From positions 1 to 64,000 of the forward strand of contig NZ_CP021416.1 of the NCBI RefSeq assembly GCF_002162315.1: 64,000 bases of DNA. The letters run 5' to 3'. Both the position numbers and the translations under genes were made by a program. This DNA is from Sulfurospirillum diekertiae. Lineage in GTDB: Bacteria; Campylobacterota; Campylobacteria; Campylobacterales; Sulfurospirillaceae. Positions 63,260 to 64,000 of the stretch are shown piece by piece; position 1 is the stretch's first letter; each line of letters opens with the position of its first letter. Under the pieces are notes generated by a model. It was given only the letters and a program-made list of their open reading frames with translations, searched no databases and was not told the DNA's origin.

Positions 63260-64000
63260 ATGTCAACGATTTTATTATGTTTATTGTTTAATGCCGGTGC
63301 TTTATGGGTGTTCCAAAAAAATCTTCCAATACCAGGCGGCGCAGTCTTTATTCTACTTTGTATTGCGGAGTATCTAGCTTGGGCATTTATCTTTAAAATG
63401 CAAGAGTCGATCAATGGACGTATTTTTGATGATAAGGCGTGGGTAATGGGAAGTTATCCCAATTACTATGAGCAAACGGAAGGCAATCGATGGACGGCTT
63501 CCCAACGAGTTAAAGAAATTATGTCAAAAGGTGAATTGTTTCTGGATCAGTTTCGATTTGATGATAGCGTTTTATATCGTTTATCAACGGTTTATGGGTT
63601 TGAAAAACGATTTAGTAATTTTGAGTGTTATACAGATCCGACAGACTTTACTCAGTCGGGGATTATATTTGGAGGTATGGGATCAGGAAAAACAGAATTT
63701 TACCACTCGATTATCGCTCAAGATAAGTTCGATCGTGTCATTGCCTATGATACAAAAGGTGATCTTGTTCAAAAGCATTATAGCTCGTTGAAAGATATCA
63801 TCCTCAACCCGTATGATCAACGAAGCCATATTTGGAATCCTTTCGAAGAAGCTAAAACGAGTCCCTTTGTAACAGAGATATTCTTAACCAATCTTTTCAA
63901 TGCGTTAAGTGGCACGCAAAAAGACTTTTTTAGTGCAAGTTCCAAACAACGCTATATGAAGCTTTTTAACGATATTCTTTACAACAATAGTGAACTTTCA
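63260..64000 (+). CDS. VirD4/TraG-type coupling ATPase (5' part, runs off the window)
   Basis: Partial, at least 247 residues, open to the right edge. ATG 63260 lies two bases after the relaxase stop, with AAAGGAG just before. N-terminal membrane segments (ILLCLLFNAGALWVF, GGAVFILLCIAEYLAWAFIFKM) anchor it, then FGGMGSGKTEF is the Walker A motif (about residue 139) and AYDTKGDL begins the VirD4-type nucleotide domain, with ILNPYDQRSHIWNPF typical of coupling proteins. It links the relaxosome to the type IV secretion channel. Confidence 0.9.
   Translation, partial: MSTILLCLLFNAGALWVFQKNLPIPGGAVFILLCIAEYLAWAFIFKMQESINGRIFDDKAWVMGSYPNYYEQTEGNRWTASQRVKEIMSKGELFLDQFRFDDSVLYRLSTVYGFEKRFSNFECYTDPTDFTQSGIIFGGMGSGKTEFYHSIIAQDKFDRVIAYDTKGDLVQKHYSSLKDIILNPYDQRSHIWNPFEEAKTSPFVTEIFLTNLFNALSGTQKDFFSASSKQRYMKLFNDILYNNSELS

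Overview
The window looks like the start of a Campylobacterota (epsilonproteobacterial) chromosome, most likely Sulfurospirillum or a close relative. This is inferred from gene content, low G+C, TTATTCACA-type DnaA boxes on both sides of dnaA (a bipartite origin as in Helicobacter), weak -35 promoters and the dnaA-dnaN-gyrB order at base 1. No database search was possible.

Layout. 1-21.9 kb is ordinary chromosome: origin, dnaA, dnaN, gyrB, a degenerate GGDEF/EAL protein, queF, an HD protein, a small SRP RNA, ung, mutY, a glycine-betaine type ABC transporter (proVWX), a Bcr/CflA exporter, a dicarboxylate module (DASS carrier, two-subunit tartrate dehydratase/fumarase, GntR regulator, LeuCD-like hydro-lyase), a lipoprotein and a Sel1-repeat protein. 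21.99-26.94 kb is a very A+T-rich 4.9 kb integrative element in the 3' end of tRNA-Ser(GGA), bounded by a 23-bp perfect direct repeat. It carries a tyrosine integrase, a MOBV-like relaxase, a stand-alone HsdR-N-like nuclease-fold protein and several hairpins. 27-46.1 kb is chromosome again: chemoreceptor, AspT-like exchanger, small redox and hydrolase enzymes with a TetR regulator, AraC regulators, the AMMECR1/Memo/radical-SAM trio, three small lipoproteins, a Cys-type cytoplasmic formate dehydrogenase and a haem-binding protein. From about 46.2 kb to the right edge lies a second, larger element beside a tRNA-3'-end-like remnant: frameshifted integrase, cargo (Dam-like methylase, ParB/Srx protein, unknown genes, a duplicated 110-bp structured repeat, a possible small peptide), then a replication and conjugation operon (replisome organiser, AlpA-like regulator, VirB6, ParA, MOBF relaxase-helicase, VirD4 coupling protein running off the edge).

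Most interesting points. (1) In the small island the attachment core lies inside the integrase reading frame. The ribosome-binding site, start and first codons sit at one end of the island and the integrase body at the other, in the same frame through the 23-bp core, so the gene is whole only in the excised circle. This is the logic of archaeal SSV1-type integrases. (2) The 12-base palindrome TTTACATGTAAA occurs 13 times exactly, and its 10-base core 6 more times, in all three reading frames and between genes, far above chance. (3) Twelve GYAACC-like hexamers spaced 10-11 bp apart (mean about 10.45) precede the MOBF relaxase, a helically phased candidate oriT/relaxosome array. (4) Six single-base frameshifts, five of them in A/T runs of seven or more, all fall in element genes, while equally long runs in chromosomal genes stay in frame.
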